Below are positions 1-8,221 of a DNA stretch of 49,793 bases, one piece after another (position 1 is the stretch's first letter; each line of letters starts with the position of its first letter). The notes below the pieces were generated by a model. It saw nothing but the letters and a program-made list of their open reading frames with translations. It ran no database searches and had not been told where the DNA came from. Location: NCBI RefSeq assembly GCF_018704125.1, contig NZ_JAGTIS010000023.1, positions 1 to 49,793 on the forward strand, given 5' to 3'. The translations under genes were made by a program, and so were the position numbers. The DNA is from Metapseudomonas boanensis. Lineage in GTDB: Bacteria; Pseudomonadota; Gammaproteobacteria; Pseudomonadales; Pseudomonadaceae.

Positions 1-131
1 AGGATCGCCGCAGCGGTATCGACGTCAACCACTTCGGCCAGCGCCGGCAGTTCTGACCACAGTTTGGCCACGTCGAAGACTTCATTGAGGACGAAGCGCA
101 TGTCGCGCAAGGGGGCTTTGTAGTCAGCCAT
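1..131 (-). CDS. Acyl-CoA dehydrogenase, N-terminal fragment (cut by window edge)
   Basis: Reading down from the ATG at 131 gives [20 protein letters not shown] and continues open to the window edge, about 43 residues. The start closely resembles the N-termini of the two complete acyl-CoA dehydrogenases that follow ([13 protein letters not shown] and [13 protein letters not shown]), so this is a third member of the same large FadE-like family, which performs the FAD-dependent first step of fatty acid beta-oxidation. By order it would match PA0508 of P. aeruginosa (from memory). The catalytic part is outside the window, so chain-length preference cannot be judged. Confidence 0.85.
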   Translation of the reverse strand, partial: MADYKAPLRDMRFVLNEVFDVAKLWSELPALAEVVDVDTAAAI

Positions 132-234
132 GTGCAAACCTCGCAAACACTCTACAGGGGCCAGGAAAGGCCGAATTCACGGATCGGTCGCCGAGTCTAC
201 CCCAACAACTTTTCAGACACATAGAGTCCTTATA

Positions 235-258
235 TGACCGCAGAGTATTTATCGGTCA
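235..258. promoter_or_regulatory. Dyad TGACCG-N12-CGGTCA upstream of the third acyl-CoA dehydrogenase
   Basis: A perfect 6-bp dyad (235-240 and 253-258) with a 12-bp AT-rich spacer lies about 105-130 bp upstream of the ATG at 131. Its shape suits a dimeric regulator, but I cannot assign one. No PsrA-like box is seen in this gap, unlike upstream of the two sister genes. Confidence 0.25.
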
Positions 259-270
259 CTCAATTAATAG

Positions 271-291
271 GGCCCGCCAGAAAGACGGGCC
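271..291 (-). terminator. Possible terminator after the 299-2092 gene
   Basis: GGCCCG (271-276) pairs with CGGGCC (286-291) just beyond the TGA at 299-301. The following minus-strand sequence is AT-rich but has no real U-run, so this is a weak call. Confidence 0.35.
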
Positions 292-298
292 TGCTGGG

Positions 299-2092
299 TC
301 AGAGCGCGAAGTGCTCTGCCGGCAGCTGCATCAGGCAATCGCTGCCCGCCTCCACCGCAGCCCGATGAGCCTCGGTGCGCGGCAGCAGACGTTTGAAGTA
401 GAAGTCACAGGTGGCCAGTTTGGTCTGGTAGTAGGCCGTATCGCCACTGCCGCCCTGCAGCTTCGCATCGGCGACCAGTGCCATGCGCAGCCAGAAGTAG
501 GCCAGGATGATGTAGCCCGAATACATCAGGTAATCGAGCGCTGCAGCGCCCACTTCGTCGGGGTTCTTCATGGCCGCCAGGCCGACCTTCTGGGTCAGCT
601 CACCCCACTGCTGGTTGAGACGTGCCAGCTCTGCCACATGCGCCTTGAGTTGGGGATGCTCCGCCTGAGTCTGGCAGAACTTGTGGATCTGCCTGGTGAA
701 ACCGCGCAGCAGCTTGCCTTGGCTGCCCAGCACCTTGCGCCCGAGGAGGTCCAGCGCCTGGATGCCGTTGGTGCCTTCGTAGATAGGGGCGATGCGGCAG
801 TCGCGTACCAGCTGCTCCATGCCCCACTCGCGGATGTAGCCATGGCCGCCGAACACCTGCATGCCAAGGTTGGTGGCCTCCAGGCCGGTCTCGGTCATGA
901 ACGCCTTGCAGATGGGGGTGAGGAAGGCCAGCAGGCTTTCGGCCTCCTCGCATTGCTCGGCGCTATCGCTGCGATGGGCGATGTCCAATTGCTGGGCGGT
1001 GAAGTAGGCCAGGGCGCGGTTGCCTTCGTTGAAGGCTTTCATGGTCAGCAGCATGCGCCGCACATCGGGATGCACGATGATCGGGTCGGCTGCTTTCTCC
1101 GGCGCCTTCGGTCCGGTCAAGGCGCGCATCTGCAAGCGGTCATTGGCGTAGCGCACCGCGCCCTGGTAGCTCGCCTCGCCGAGGCAGAGCCCCTGCATGC
1201 CAGTACCCAGGCGTGCGTGGTTCATCATGGTAAACATGCAGTTCAGACCCTTGTTCGGTTCGCCGATGAGGAAGCCCTTGGCGCCGTCGAAGTTCATCAC
1301 GCAGGTGGCCGAAGCCTTGATGCCCATCTTGTGCTCGATGGAGCCGCAGGAGACCGCGTTACGCTCACCGACACCTTCACCGGCGGGCAGGAACTTGGGC
1401 ACGATGAACAGCGAGATGCCCTTGGTGCCAGCCGGCGCGTCGGGCAGCTTGGCCAGCACCAGGTGAACGATGTTTTCGCTCATGTCGTGCTCGCCGGCAG
1501 AGATGAATATCTTGGTGCCGGAGATCGCATAACTGCCGTCCACCTGGGGCACGGCGCGGGTCTTGATGATGCCGAGATCGGTGCCACAGTGTGGCTCGGT
1601 CAGGCACATGGTGCCGGTCCAGCGCCCCTCGGTGAGGCGGGTCAGGTAGGTCTGCTTCTGCTCTTCGGTGCCATGGGCATGGATGGCCGACATGGCGCCG
1701 TGGGTCAGGCCGGGGTACATGGCCCAGGACTGGTTGGCTGCAGCCACCATTTCGCTGATGATCAGACCCAGCGAGTGCGGCAGGCCTTGGCCGCCATAGG
1801 CGGGGTCGGCAGCCAGGCCGTTCCAGCCGCCCTCGACGTACTGGGCAAAGGCTTCCTTGAAGCCCTTTGGCGTGGTGACCACGCCGTCTTTCCACTGGCA
1901 CTCTTCTTCATCGCCGCTGCGGTTCAGGGGCGACAGCACCTGCTCGCAAAACTTGGCGCCCTCTTCGAGGATTGCCGCGACCATGTCCGGGGTCGCGTCG
2001 CTGGCACCCAGTGCAGCGTAGCTGGCCGGGAAGTCGAAGACTTCGTCGGTGAGGAAACGGATGTCGCGCAGCGGGGCCTTGTACTCGGGCAT
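299..2092 (-). CDS. Acyl-CoA dehydrogenase (FadE-like, about 600-aa class)
   Basis: A 597-residue FAD-dependent acyl-CoA dehydrogenase that oxidises acyl-CoA to trans-2-enoyl-CoA in beta-oxidation, passing electrons to ETF. The order is N-terminal helical domain, middle beta domain ([21 protein letters not shown]), C-terminal helical domain and the extra C-terminal extension of this long class. The catalytic Glu is E439 in IYEGTNGIQ. The frame stays open upstream to 2254, but the ATG at 2092 has GGAG 8 bases before it, and its product aligns with both sister proteins from residue 1, so I chose it. By order it matches PA0507 (from memory). A PsrA-like box sits 24-37 bp upstream of this start. 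Chain-length preference is not visible. Confidence 0.93.
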   Translation of the reverse strand: MPEYKAPLRDIRFLTDEVFDFPASYAALGASDATPDMVAAILEEGAKFCEQVLSPLNRSGDEEECQWKDGVVTTPKGFKEAFAQYVEGGWNGLAADPAYGGQGLPHSLGLIISEMVAAANQSWAMYPGLTHGAMSAIHAHGTEEQKQTYLTRLTEGRWTGTMCLTEPHCGTDLGIIKTRAVPQVDGSYAISGTKIFISAGEHDMSENIVHLVLAKLPDAPAGTKGISLFIVPKFLPAGEGVGERNAVSCGSIEHKMGIKASATCVMNFDGAKGFLIGEPNKGLNCMFTMMNHARLGTGMQGLCLGEASYQGAVRYANDRLQMRALTGPKAPEKAADPIIVHPDVRRMLLTMKAFNEGNRALAYFTAQQLDIAHRSDSAEQCEEAESLLAFLTPICKAFMTETGLEATNLGMQVFGGHGYIREWGMEQLVRDCRIAPIYEGTNGIQALDLLGRKVLGSQGKLLRGFTRQIHKFCQTQAEHPQLKAHVAELARLNQQWGELTQKVGLAAMKNPDEVGAAALDYLMYSGYIILAYFWLRMALVADAKLQGGSGDTAYYQTKLATCDFYFKRLLPRTEAHRAAVEAGSDCLMQLPAEHFAL

Positions 2093-2115
2093 GGCAGATT
2101 CTCCGGAATGGCAGT

Positions 2116-2129
2116 CAAACGGTCGTTTG
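2116..2129. promoter_or_regulatory. PsrA-like operator upstream of the 299-2092 gene
   Basis: CAAAC-GGTC-GTTTG is a perfect dyad with a 4-bp spacer. It fits the published PsrA consensus as I recall it, (G/C)AAAC-N2-4-GTTT(G/C). PsrA is a TetR-type repressor released by long-chain acyl compounds. The site is close to the start codon, where repression of initiation is plausible. The pattern is seen; the regulator is inferred. Confidence 0.65.
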
Positions 2130-2214
2130 ACGCTAGTCCCGGCAGGCGTCTCGGTCAATCGAACGGTGGACGCTGAATGCCGCGCCATAACGCAGGCCCA
2201 ATAAAAATAAAAAA

Positions 2215-2241
2215 GCGGAGGGTTGCCCCTCCGCCTTTTTT
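2215..2241 (-). terminator. Rho-independent terminator after the 2262-4067 gene
   Basis: A perfect 8-bp GC stem (2215-2222 with 2227-2234) and a 4-base loop are flanked by an A-run on the left and a T-run on the right, so the hairpin can act on both strands. It lies directly after the stop codon at 2262 of the minus-strand dehydrogenase. Confidence 0.85.
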
Positions 2242-2261
2242 CCAATCTCGCCACGCGGGTC

Positions 2262-4067
2262 TTAGTAACCCAGGGCGAAATCTTCTTCGGCCATGTCCAT
2301 CAGGTTGCTGGCACCGGACAGCATGGTTTCCACATGCATGCGGGTACGCGGCAGGATGCGCTTGAAGTAGAAGCGCGCAGTCTGCAGCTTGGCCTTGTAG
2401 AAGGCAGCATCGCCTTCGCCGGCAGCCAATTTCTCGGCAGCCAGGCGCGCCATGTCGGCCCAGAAGTAGGCCAGGCAGGCGTAGCCGGAGTACATCAGGT
2501 AGTCCACCGAAGCGGCACCGACTTCCTCACGGTCCTTCATGGCGGCCATGCCGACTTTCATGGTCAGCTCGCCCCACTCTTTGTTCAACTTGGCCAGCGG
2601 CTCGACGAATTCCTTGACGGAATCGTTGGCTTCGTTGGCCTGGCAGAACTTGTGGACGATCTTGGTGAAGCCCTTCAGCGCTTCGCCCTGGGTCATCAGT
2701 ATCTTGCGGCCCAGCAGGTCGAGGGCCTGAACGCCAGTGGTGCCTTCGTACATCATGGAGATGCGGCAGTCGCGCAGGTTCTGCTCCATGCCCCACTCAC
2801 TGATGAAGCCATGGCCACCGTAGATCTGCATGCCGTGGGAAGCGGACTCGAAGCCCACTTCGGTCATGAAGGCCTTGGCGATCGGAGTCAGGAAGGCCAG
2901 AAGCGCATCAGCAGCTTTGCGCTCTTCTTCGTTCTGACTGTACTTGACGATGTCCACCTGCTTGGCGGTGAAGTAGACCATTGCGCGGTTGCCTTCGGCG
3001 AAGGCCTTCATGGTCAGCAGCATGCGGCGCACGTCCGGATGCACGATGATCGGGTCAGCAGGCTTCTCGGGCGCTTTCGGGCCGGTCAGGGAGCGCATCT
3101 GCAGGCGCTCGCGGGCGTACTTGATGCCACCCTGGAAACCGATCTCGGCGTGGGCCAGGCCTTGCAGCGCGGTACCCAGGCGAGCGGTATTCATGAAGGT
3201 GAACATGCAGTTCAGGCCTTTGTTCGCCGGGCCGATCAGATAACCGGTAGCGCCGTCGAAGTTCATCACGCAGGTAGCGTTGGCGTGGATGCCCATCTTG
3301 TGCTCGATGGAGCCACAGGAAACGGCATTGCGTTCACCAACGGAACCGTCGGCAGTCGGCAGGAACTTCGGCACGATGAACAGGGAAATGCCTTTCGTGC
3401 CGGCCGGGGCATCGGGCAGGCGGGCCAGGACGATATGGACGATGTTGTCGGCCATGTCGTGCTCACCGGCGGAGATGAAGATCTTGGTGCCGGAGACTTT
3501 GTAGGAACCATCAGCCTGGGGCTCGGCCTTGGTACGCAGCATGCCCAGGTCGGTACCGCAATGCGGCTCGGTCAGGCACATGGTGCCAGTCCACTCGCCG
3601 GATACCAGCTTGGTCAGGTAGGTGTGCTTCTGATCGTCGGTGCCATGGGCGGACAGGGTGTTCATCGCGCCATGGGACAAACCAGGGTACATGCCCCAGG
3701 ACCAGTTGGCCTCGCCGACCATTTCGCTGATGGCCAGGCCCAGGGACTCCGGCAGGCCTTGACCGCCGTGGTCGACGTCGTGGGCCAGGCTCGGCCAGCC
3801 GCCTTCGACGAACTGCTTGTAGGCTTCCTTGAAGCCGGTCGGAGTCTTCACGCCGGACTCGCTCCAGGTGCAGCCCTCGGTATCACCCACGCGGTTCAAC
3901 GGAGCGATCACCTGCTCACAGAACTTGGCGCCCTCTTCGAGAATGGCGTTGACCATGTCCGGGGTGGCGTCCTGGCAGCCAGGCAGGCTCTGATAGTGCG
4001 CTTCGTAGCCGAGCAGTTCGTCACGTACGAAACGAATATCACGCAAGGGGGCCTTGTAATCAGGCAT
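2262..4067 (-). CDS. Acyl-CoA dehydrogenase (FadE1/PA0506-like)
   Basis: A 601-residue acyl-CoA dehydrogenase, close in sequence and equal in architecture to its neighbour. It has the N-terminal, middle ([22 protein letters not shown]) and C-terminal catalytic domains followed by the long-class extension. The catalytic Glu is E441 in MYEGTTGVQ. It makes trans-2-enoyl-CoA for beta-oxidation in the cytoplasm. By order and sequence it matches PA0506, which I recall being described as a long-chain FadE1; that is family knowledge, not shown here. It has its own upstream region with two PsrA-like boxes and its own terminator, so the sister genes are probably transcribed separately. Tandem copies suggest differing chain-length ranges (inference). 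Confidence 0.93.
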   Translation of the reverse strand: MPDYKAPLRDIRFVRDELLGYEAHYQSLPGCQDATPDMVNAILEEGAKFCEQVIAPLNRVGDTEGCTWSESGVKTPTGFKEAYKQFVEGGWPSLAHDVDHGGQGLPESLGLAISEMVGEANWSWGMYPGLSHGAMNTLSAHGTDDQKHTYLTKLVSGEWTGTMCLTEPHCGTDLGMLRTKAEPQADGSYKVSGTKIFISAGEHDMADNIVHIVLARLPDAPAGTKGISLFIVPKFLPTADGSVGERNAVSCGSIEHKMGIHANATCVMNFDGATGYLIGPANKGLNCMFTFMNTARLGTALQGLAHAEIGFQGGIKYARERLQMRSLTGPKAPEKPADPIIVHPDVRRMLLTMKAFAEGNRAMVYFTAKQVDIVKYSQNEEERKAADALLAFLTPIAKAFMTEVGFESASHGMQIYGGHGFISEWGMEQNLRDCRISMMYEGTTGVQALDLLGRKILMTQGEALKGFTKIVHKFCQANEANDSVKEFVEPLAKLNKEWGELTMKVGMAAMKDREEVGAASVDYLMYSGYACLAYFWADMARLAAEKLAAGEGDAAFYKAKLQTARFYFKRILPRTRMHVETMLSGASNLMDMAEEDFALGY

Positions 4068-4165
4068 AGCGATAAACCTCTGCGGTGGGTTCCTAGTTCA
4101 GGTGACCGGGGCGCCGGTCGCGTGCTGCATCTGGTTCTTCGTTGCACGGCATCGCCGGCAACAAT

Positions 4166-4192
4166 CAAACAGGCGTTTGAAACATACGTTTA
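4166..4192. promoter_or_regulatory. Two overlapping PsrA-like boxes upstream of the 2262-4067 gene
   Basis: CAAAC-AGGC-GTTTG (4166-4179) is a perfect dyad. A second, imperfect one, GAAAC-ATAC-GTTTA (4179-4192), starts at its last base. They lie about 100-125 bp upstream of the ATG at 4067. The first fits the PsrA consensus fully. The tandem layout could allow two dimers (inference). Confidence 0.65.
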
Positions 4193-4312
4193 CGCCAAAC
4201 CCTTGTCAAGCGGCCTTCCCGACCGACCAGTCACGCTTTCAGGCGTGCAGCAACCCGACCGTGCAGTGAATTCTGCAGGCCTCTAATGACAGTAAAGTTC
4301 AAGAACGAAGGG

Positions 4313-4330
4313 GCAGCGCCAGGGCGCTGC
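4313..4330 (-). terminator. Hairpin after the 4360-4611 gene, possible terminator
   Basis: A perfect 7-bp stem GCAGCGC/GCGCTGC with loop CAGG lies 30 bp past the stop at 4360. The minus-strand sequence that follows has only scattered T residues (CCCTTCGTTCTTG), so termination would be weak. Confidence 0.45.
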
Positions 4331-4359
4331 AGACCAGAGACAGGACGGTGGAGAGGGAG

Positions 4360-4611
4360 TCAGGCGTGGGTGTCGATCAAGGTACCCAGCGCGGCGTCGG
4401 CCGCCTCGATGACCTTCGCGCCCGCCTGGGCTTCGAACTTGCCAACGTCCAGTGCAACCAGGCTGGAGGTCAGGTCGGCAGCTTCGGCCTGAGGTTGTTC
4501 GCCGCGCCGCAGGCTGCTGCCGACGATATCGGTAGCCGCCTGGTCGATGCGCCGCTGGCCGGCTTGGACGGCGCCAAGACCTGCGTTGAACAAGTTTTTG
4601 CTGATTTCCAT
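4360..4611 (-). CDS. Small helical hypothetical protein (PA0505-like)
   Basis: An 83-residue protein beginning MEISKNLFNAGLGAVQAGQR and ending GTLIDTHA. It is rich in Ala, Gln and Asp, looks fully helical and has no signal peptide or membrane segment. The start resembles the N-terminal heptad pattern of flagellar rod and hook proteins (NAGLGAVQAGQ followed by VDQAA-like residues), but it lacks the rest of such proteins, so I assign no function. The ATG at 4611 is preceded by GGAG at a spacing of 7. The frame is open further upstream, but without a better start. It lies between bioD and the dehydrogenases on the same strand and probably has its own promoter or reads from bioD. Confidence 0.7.
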   Translation of the reverse strand: MEISKNLFNAGLGAVQAGQRRIDQAATDIVGSSLRRGEQPQAEAADLTSSLVALDVGKFEAQAGAKVIEAADAALGTLIDTHA

Positions 4612-4681
4612 GCCGGACTCCGCTGGCGAATGGACAGTGGCGGCAATTGAAGCAGCCGGAGCGCGCGGACGCAATTTCTGC

Positions 4682-4721
4682 TGGCCATGTAGCCCGGACT
4701 GAAGTCCGGGCTACATGGCCA
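4682..4721. repeat. Perfect 19-bp inverted repeat overlapping the bioD 3' end
   Basis: Arms 4682-4700 and 4703-4721 are perfectly complementary around a GA loop. The core TAGCCCGGACT/AGTCCGGGCTA recurs at 33530-33550 and belongs to the REP-like palindromes common in Pseudomonas. The arm supplies the last codons and the TAG stop of bioD. The RNA hairpin could also protect or terminate the bio message. Confidence 0.85.
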
Positions 4722-5400
4722 GGTTCAGCCGGGAGAGATCGAGGTAGGCCGCCACTGCGGCGGGGGTTGCCTCAGCGAGGTGCGGCACGCGGCCCAGACA
4801 GGGGGCCGGCAGGCGCTCGGCGAGAGTGGCGAGGTTTTCTTCGAGGCGAGAGGTGGCCGGGTCGACGATGTTGGCGACCCACCCTGCCAGGCGCAGGCCG
4901 TCACGTGCGATCGCCTCGGCGGTGAGCAGCGCGTGGTTGATGCACCCCAGGCGCACCCCCACTACGAGAATGACCGGCAACCCCAGAGTGATGGGCAGGT
5001 CGGACAGGCTTGCCGCACCCGCCAGCGGAACGCGCCAGCCGCCGGCGCCTTCCACCAGGGTGAACTCCGCACCCTTGCCCAGCACGTGCCGCACCGGTGC
5101 GGCCAGAGCCTCGACACTCAGATCGACACCCGTTTCGTGCGCCGCCAGGTGCGGGGCGATGGCCGGGGCGAAGGCCAGCGGATTGACCTCGTCATAAGTC
5201 AGCGGCAGCGAGCATTCTCCCAGCAGCGCCAGGGCGTCGCTGTTGCGCAGGCCATCGGGCGTCTGCTCGCAGCCGGAGGCCACCGGTTTGGCCGCCGCGG
5301 TCGAGCGGCCGACTATGCGGGCAGCACGCAACAGGCCGGCGGCAACGGTAGTCTTACCAATCTCGGTGTCGGTGCCAGTGACGAAGTAGGCCTCGCGCAT
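4711..5400 (-). CDS. bioD: Dethiobiotin synthetase BioD
   Basis: A 229-residue ATP-dependent enzyme that closes the ureido ring of dethiobiotin from 7,8-diaminopelargonate and CO2. The P-loop GTDTEIGKT is at residues 9-17. The KPVASG stretch near residue 38 and the VEGAGGWRVPL motif near residue 115 are typical of the family. The ATG at 5400 directly follows the bioC TGA (TGAATG), with AAGGAAG upstream, so translation is probably coupled. It is the last gene of bioBFHCD. Its final residues and stop codon fall within a perfect inverted repeat, suggesting that the repeat settled at or replaced the original 3' end. Confidence 0.96.
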   Translation of the reverse strand: MREAYFVTGTDTEIGKTTVAAGLLRAARIVGRSTAAAKPVASGCEQTPDGLRNSDALALLGECSLPLTYDEVNPLAFAPAIAPHLAAHETGVDLSVEALAAPVRHVLGKGAEFTLVEGAGGWRVPLAGAASLSDLPITLGLPVILVVGVRLGCINHALLTAEAIARDGLRLAGWVANIVDPATSRLEENLATLAERLPAPCLGRVPHLAEATPAAVAAYLDLSRLNLAM

Positions 5401-6228
5401 TCAATCTTCCTTTTGTAGTACGCCGTAGACCACCTGGTAGGTGGCCGGCAGCCCCTGGGGCTGGCGGAAACGCTCATAGGCCTCGACCAGGGCCAGGATG
5501 CGGGTCCGCCCAGTGAGGCCGCCAGGGCGGCCCGGGTTCAGATTGTGCGCACCCAACGCCTTGAGTTCATTGGTCAGGCTACGCAAGTCCGGGTAGTGCA
5601 AGGCCAGGGCCCGGCTCTCCAGGTCGAGCGGCAACAGACCGCTGGCAGCGCAGAGATCCTGGTAGTCCTCCAGGCGGCGGAAACGGTTGACGTGAATGAA
5701 GCCATCCACTGCCAGCCAACTATCACGCAGCTCCTGCAGCGTACCGACGCACAGGCTGGAAAAGGCGAAGATTCCGCCCAGCTGCAGCACGCGCCGAGCC
5801 TCGGCCAGCACGGCAGCGAAGTCGGCGCACCATTGTACGGCCAGGCTGGAGAAGATCAGTTGCTGCGATCCAGAGGTCAGCGGCAGATGCTCGGCATCCC
5901 CGGCGATGAAGTGCCGGGCACCGCCCTGCGGACGCGCATGGCGCAGCATGCCCTCGGCGATATCCAGCGCGACGCCATCGGCCTCTGGGAAACGGTCGGC
6001 CAGGGCCCGGGAAAAGTAGCCGGTGCCACAGCCCATGTCGAGCCAGCGACGTGGCACAAAGGTAGTTGGCAGGCTCGCTAGCAGTTCGTGACCTACCGCT
6101 CGCTGCAGGGCGGCGACGCTGTCGTAGCTCTGTGCCGCACGGGAAAAGGAAGCCGCCACCTGACGCTTGTCCGGCAACAGGCCCCCGGTCTCGACCGAGG
6201 GTTTGGCAGCAGCCAGGGGATCAGACAT
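5401..6228 (-). CDS. bioC: Malonyl-ACP O-methyltransferase BioC
   Basis: A 275-residue SAM-dependent methyltransferase that methylates the free carboxyl of malonyl-ACP, so that fatty acid synthesis can build the pimeloyl chain of biotin. SAM motif I is seen as [14 protein letters not shown], near residue 60, followed by a [11 protein letters not shown] acidic-loop region. A much longer frame runs upstream through bioH, but the family N-terminus corresponds to ATG 6228 (MSDPLAAA; an ATG at 6231 directly precedes it), with AGAGGG upstream. The start overlaps the bioH stop by 8 bp, as expected for coupled genes. Downstream bioD begins immediately after its stop. Confidence 0.95.
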   Translation of the reverse strand: MSDPLAAAKPSVETGGLLPDKRQVAASFSRAAQSYDSVAALQRAVGHELLASLPTTFVPRRWLDMGCGTGYFSRALADRFPEADGVALDIAEGMLRHARPQGGARHFIAGDAEHLPLTSGSQQLIFSSLAVQWCADFAAVLAEARRVLQLGGIFAFSSLCVGTLQELRDSWLAVDGFIHVNRFRRLEDYQDLCAASGLLPLDLESRALALHYPDLRSLTNELKALGAHNLNPGRPGGLTGRTRILALVEAYERFRQPQGLPATYQVVYGVLQKED

Positions 6229-6946
6229 CATCGCCCTCTCGCATGAATACAAGGATGGCCTCAGCCACCTCATCGGGGGTCTCCAACGGTAGGCCATGAC
6301 TGGCTTCCGGGAAGACCTGCAACTCGATATCGGGCAGCCATTCCAGCAACGCATCCGCCGCGGTGACCGGTACCAGCGCGTCGCGCCCGGCAAACAGGTG
6401 CAACTGCGGACCACTGAAGCCCTGCAACGCAGCGCGCGTATCCAACACATCCAGCAGACGCAAACCGGCGTCCAGCGTCTTGGGGTCGACGCTTGGTTGA
6501 GTGACCTGCAGTTGCCGCGCCAGGGTACGCGCATCGCGAGCGCCCTGGGCGACCAGTAGACTGAAGCGCTTGAGGGTCTGCGCCGGGTCGAGCCGGCAAG
6601 CCTCGTGGAAGGCAGTGAAGACGTCATGCGGCATGGCGCTGGGCCAATCCTCGCGAGCGCGGAAGCTCAGGTTGCTGCAAAGGCCGATCAACCCCCGGCA
6701 TGCGTCGCCACGGCGTGCCGCCAGTTGCGCCGCCAGCATGCCGCCAAGGGACCAGCCGGCCAGCCAGGTATCACGGGGCAGGCGCTCATCCAGCGCATCC
6801 AGCCAGGTGCCAGCCTGTTCGAGGCCTGGCAGAGGCTCGATTTCCACACGCAGGTGCGGCGCTCGTTCCACCAGTGCATCACGCAGCGGTTCCAGAGCAG
6901 CCGGGCCGATGGCCCAGCCCGGCAGCAGGATCAAGTGTTCACGCAT
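6221..6946 (-). CDS. bioH: Pimeloyl-ACP methyl ester esterase BioH
   Basis: A 241-residue alpha/beta hydrolase that removes the methyl group from pimeloyl-ACP methyl ester, ending the chain-building phase opened by BioC. The nucleophile elbow is GWSLGG with Ser66. A later GRDALVP supplies the Asp and EASHGLP the His of the triad. Two ATGs compete, at 6955 and 6946. GGAGG ends 9 bases before the second and abuts the first, so I use 6946. The gene overlaps bioF by 8 bp and bioC by 8 bp. Confidence 0.95.
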   Translation of the reverse strand: MREHLILLPGWAIGPAALEPLRDALVERAPHLRVEIEPLPGLEQAGTWLDALDERLPRDTWLAGWSLGGMLAAQLAARRGDACRGLIGLCSNLSFRAREDWPSAMPHDVFTAFHEACRLDPAQTLKRFSLLVAQGARDARTLARQLQVTQPSVDPKTLDAGLRLLDVLDTRAALQGFSGPQLHLFAGRDALVPVTAADALLEWLPDIELQVFPEASHGLPLETPDEVAEAILVFMREGDDV

Positions 6947-8120
6947 CGGCAGCATCCTCCGGTGGCAACTCGGCCCAGCACTCGGCCAGGGCAGTCAGCA
7001 ATGATTCAAGCTGCTCTTCGCTGTGGGCGGCAGAGAATGTGACGCGCAGGCGCGCACTGCCGGCTGGTACGGTGGGTGGGCGGATGGCACCGACCAGGAT
7101 GCCGCGGGCCTTGAGCAAGGCCGACAGTTGCATGGCGCGAGCGCTATCGCCGATCAGGATCGGCTGGATTGGCGTCGGGCTGTCCATCAGGGTCAGGCCA
7201 ATTTCGGCCGCGCCCTCGCGAAAGCGCTGGATCAGCTTGACGAGGTGCTCGCGACGCCAGCTTTCGCGCTGCAGCAACTCCAGGCTCTTCAGCGTGGCGC
7301 AGGCCACTGCCGGAGGCTGGCTGGTGGTGTAGATGTACGGGCGGGCGAACTGAATCAGCGTCTCGATCAGCTCTTCGCTACCGGCCACAAAGGCACCAGC
7401 AGTGCCGAAGGCCTTGCCGAGGGTGCCGACCAGCACCGGCACATCGTCCAGGCCCAGGCCGAAATGTTCGACAATGCCGCCGCCGTGAGCGCCGAGCGGG
7501 CCGAAGCCATGGGCGTCATCGACCATCACCCAGGCGCCCTTTGCCTTGGCGGCGGCACAGATCGCCGGCAATTCGGCCAGGTCACCGTCCATGCTGAATA
7601 CGCCGTCAGTCACCACCAGAGTGTTGCCTTCGGCCTTCTCCAGGCGACTGGCGAGGCTGACTGCATCGTTGTGCAGGTAGCGCGAGAAACGCGCCCCGCT
7701 GAGCAGGCCGGCGTCCAGCAGGGAAGCGTGGTTGAGGCGGTCCTCCAGCACCGTGTCGCCCTTGCCGAGCAGCGCGGTCACGGCGCCGAGATTGGCCATG
7801 TAGCCGGTGGAAAACAGCAGCGCACGGGGCCGGCCGGTGAACTCGGCCAACGCCAGCTCCAAGTCATGGTGCGGGCCACTGTGGCCGATCACCAGGTGCG
7901 AGGCACCACCACCGGCGCCCCAGCGTTCGGCGCCCTGGCGCATGGCGGCGATCACTTCGGGGTGATTGGCCAGGCCCAGGTAATCGTTGGAGCAGAAGGC
8001 CAGCATGGGCCGACCGTCGACCTCCACCTCTGGGCCCTGCGGGCTCTCCAGCAAGGGGCGCTGGCGGTAGAGATTTTCCGCATGGCGGGCGGCAAGGCGG
8101 GAGGCGAAATCGAAGGACAT
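6939..8120 (-). CDS. bioF: 8-amino-7-oxononanoate synthase BioF
   Basis: A 393-residue PLP enzyme of the alpha-oxoamine synthase family that condenses pimeloyl-ACP with L-alanine to make 8-amino-7-oxononanoate. The PLP lysine is K236 in [12 protein letters not shown]. The cofactor-binding DDAHGFG is at residues 201-207 and an NDYLGL motif is near residue 45. Length is usual for the family. The ATG at 8120 has no clear Shine-Dalgarno sequence. A REPIN lies between bioB and this gene, which may lower or buffer expression of the distal genes relative to bioB. Confidence 0.96.
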   Translation of the reverse strand: MSFDFASRLAARHAENLYRQRPLLESPQGPEVEVDGRPMLAFCSNDYLGLANHPEVIAAMRQGAERWGAGGGASHLVIGHSGPHHDLELALAEFTGRPRALLFSTGYMANLGAVTALLGKGDTVLEDRLNHASLLDAGLLSGARFSRYLHNDAVSLASRLEKAEGNTLVVTDGVFSMDGDLAELPAICAAAKAKGAWVMVDDAHGFGPLGAHGGGIVEHFGLGLDDVPVLVGTLGKAFGTAGAFVAGSEELIETLIQFARPYIYTTSQPPAVACATLKSLELLQRESWRREHLVKLIQRFREGAAEIGLTLMDSPTPIQPILIGDSARAMQLSALLKARGILVGAIRPPTVPAGSARLRVTFSAAHSEEQLESLLTALAECWAELPPEDAADA

Positions 8121-8136
8121 GGGCGGGTCGGCTTTG

Positions 8137-8203
8137 TGTAGGAGCCAGCTTGCTGGCGAACCTGCAGGAGCCTCACGGCTTCACAAGCCCGCTCGCTCCT
8201 ACA
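8137..8203. repeat. REPIN between bioB and bioF
   Basis: Two inverted copies of the Pseudomonas REP sequence (TGTAGGAGCCAGCTTGCTGG and the reverse form ending GCTCGCTCCTACA) enclose about 25 bp. The same family occurs at 18162, 19272 and 24569. It lies inside the biotin operon. Confidence 0.85.
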
Positions 8204-8221
8204 GAATTCGGTGATGCAGTA

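Noticed and set aside
311-2176. 621-residue open frame on the plus strand opposite the acyl-CoA dehydrogenase
   Set aside because: Antisense shadow of a high-GC gene. The product has no family features, while the minus strand has a full acyl-CoA dehydrogenase with catalytic Glu.
8137-8203. CRISPR-like repeats suggested by several similar palindromes across the window
   Set aside because: The copies are dispersed singly between genes, are palindromic pairs, and lack regular spacers. They are REP/REPIN elements.
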